Assembly (NCBI RefSeq): GCF_022376445.1
Contig: NW_025954983.1
Coordinates: forward strand, 124,001-188,000
Direction of reading: 5' to 3'
DNA length: 64,000 bases
Origin: Fomitopsis serialis
Lineage: Eukaryota > Basidiomycota > Agaricomycetes > Polyporales > Fomitopsidaceae
Part shown: piece after piece, positions 63,201 through 64,000 of the stretch
Layout of the letters: each line of letters opens with the position of its first letter
Position numbering within the stretch: the stretch's first letter is position 1
Program-made: the position numbers and the translations under genes
Notes under the pieces: generated by a model
What the model saw: only the letters and a program-made list of their open reading frames with translations
Database searches by the model: none
What the model was told of the DNA's origin: nothing

Positions 63201-63442
63201 CTAGCAGTTGAGATGTGTGAGCGGTAAGAGACGTTCCGAGCAGAGCGTGAAGCATACCGTTACTGGATCAGATATGATTGGCTGCGGCTGGGCAGTGGTC
63301 GCCGTGGGGTCATTATAGTATGACCGGTAGAGCGACGTCGGAAAGGCGGCTGGCGCAGTAAAACAGAAGGACCTAGTGTGTTGTTTTGTGCGGCCGCGAT
63401 GGTAATGCAGATTGTCAGTACCACCGAGCGCATGCCGGACAT
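60296..63442 (-). CDS. Acid sphingomyelinase-like secreted phosphodiesterase, paralogue A
   Basis: Start MSGMRSVVLTICITIAAAQ at 63442; the second Met at 63433 is equally possible. The gene repeats the layout of paralogue B exon by exon: FPTSLYRSYYNDPTATTAQP, HEVYPYWLTNPETIPQ, a saposin B domain (NTCSRCQAALTIAKMVALSA near 62975), GERLKVLHLSDLHIDPRES near 62655, an Asn-Cys-rich exon (GSEANCTTGLCCRAG), SFNWTIYTGDLL near 62300, then VYDLMKRMLNTGPVYAVLGN near 62110. The GNHD metal-binding motif is broken by a one-base deletion near 62065; adding it restores His-Asp-Thr-Tyr as in paralogue B. Another base is missing near 63365. It ends CVNETICAIRSGS and ILIDKCS at 60296. Several N-glycosylation sequons fit secretion. 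Confidence 0.9.
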
Positions 63443-63749
63443 GGTCTGTGCGAAAAACGGGATGAGACGAAAGAAGAGGAAGACCACTGGCAGACAGACA
63501 CGGCCTCGGTGAACCGAGTAGGGTCCTCATAAATATGGTTCGAAGACTCCCTATTTGGAGCGCACCTGGGTACTGGGCACGCGGTAGTAAGCTCGTGGTA
63601 AATATAATGGTATGTGAAACCGCGGAAATAGCAGATACCGACCTAGGTTGGACACAAATCCCGCATTTCAACGTGAGAGGCGAGACTGAATTCCCACCTG
63701 CGCTGAGAAAGCCTCTATTTCCAAAAATAGATGAGTATTTTGGGCGGCC

Positions 63750-64000
63750 TCAAGATCTCAACCGGTGAGACCTCATACAGAGCTGATTGGTTACTGCAAG
63801 TGAGCGGGAAGGTCCATTGCCAGTGCCAACGGCCTCCGACGCAGGCCAGGCATAGAAGGCAGTGTTCCAAGTACTACGGCATCTTGACTTGACTTCGACG
63901 GCACTGGCATGCGGCCAAGTACACACGTACTGTTTCTCGAGCCAGTCAGGCACCAGGGACTCGTCGTCGTCGACCATTCCAAGGTCGATCCACACGTGCA
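63750..64000 (-). CDS. Partial gene at window edge, unknown
   Basis: On the minus strand the frame enters from beyond base 64000 and reads VWIDLGMVDDDESLVPDWLE, then KQ, followed by a plausible GT donor at about 63931. The remaining sequence to 63750 may be intron plus a later exon or nothing. Too little is visible to name a family. Confidence 0.35.
   Translation of the reverse strand, partial: HVWIDLGMVDDDESLVPDWLEKQYVCTWPHASAVEVKSRCRSTWNTAFYAWPASEAVGTGNGPSRSLAVTNQLCMRSHRLRS

Overview
The window is nuclear DNA from a filamentous basidiomycete, most likely an Agaricomycete. Nearly every gene is split by short GT-AG introns of about 45-70 nt with fungal splice signals, the coding GC is high, and the gene families (a YOR1-like ABCC pump, an acyl-CoA dehydrogenase fused to cytochrome b5, a LysM protein, ATG17, MEX67, a TOM13/MIM1-like protein, secreted sphingomyelinase-like phosphodiesterases) are typical of mushroom-forming fungi. 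No prophage, CRISPR array, rRNA, retroelement or plasmid feature was seen.

Layout, left to right: the 3' part of a DBP6/DDX51-type DEAD-box helicase (1-2197, +); an ABCC transporter with one 623-nt intron (3022-8851, +); a beta-carbonic anhydrase (9464-10169, +); a gene-poor stretch with an atypical kinase-like gene (12619-13491, -); a cytochrome b5/acyl-CoA dehydrogenase fusion (14926-17372, +); a SelO pseudokinase-fold AMPylase (17847-20304, +) convergent with ARP3 (20444-22107, -); ATG17 (22496-24400, +) bracketed by two convergent tRNA-Val(AAC) genes; a small unknown gene; a secreted endonuclease/exonuclease/phosphatase-family nuclease (25529-27969, -); a LysM protein (28541-29764, +); an unknown gene (30011-30812, -); two adjacent SANT/Myb-like nuclear protein genes (31821-33555 and 34262-36534, -); the mRNA exporter MEX67 (37121-39544, +); a large ankyrin protein (40441-43608, +); VPS39 (44118-48106, +); a large unknown protein (48352-50998, -); DENND6 (51244-53828, +); a TOM13/MIM1-like gene (54048-55232, -) and a tiny HVA1/TUDOR-domain gene (55565-55937, -); then two tandem paralogous acid-sphingomyelinase-like genes (56504-59644 and 60296-63442, -) and the edge of another gene.

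Most genes are housekeeping: ribosome biogenesis, actin nucleation, autophagy initiation, vacuolar tethering, Rab regulation, mRNA export, mitochondrial outer-membrane import and redox-linked AMPylation. They do not form a metabolic cluster. The membrane-trafficking flavour (ATG17, VPS39, DENND6, ARP3) is probably chance.

The strongest unusual signal concerns sequence quality. In at least ten genes the reading frame breaks inside conserved exons, and each break examined is mended by supposing one missing base, often in a G/C or T run. This is best explained by uncorrected consensus deletions, not by pseudogenes, so stop codons within exons should not be read as gene death. Biologically the most interesting items are the two tRNA-Val copies that are identical except for introns of 19 and 7 nt, the long ABCC intron with a perfect 10-bp hairpin, the sphingomyelinase-like tandem duplication, and tandem peptide repeats in the Myb-like and DENND6 proteins.
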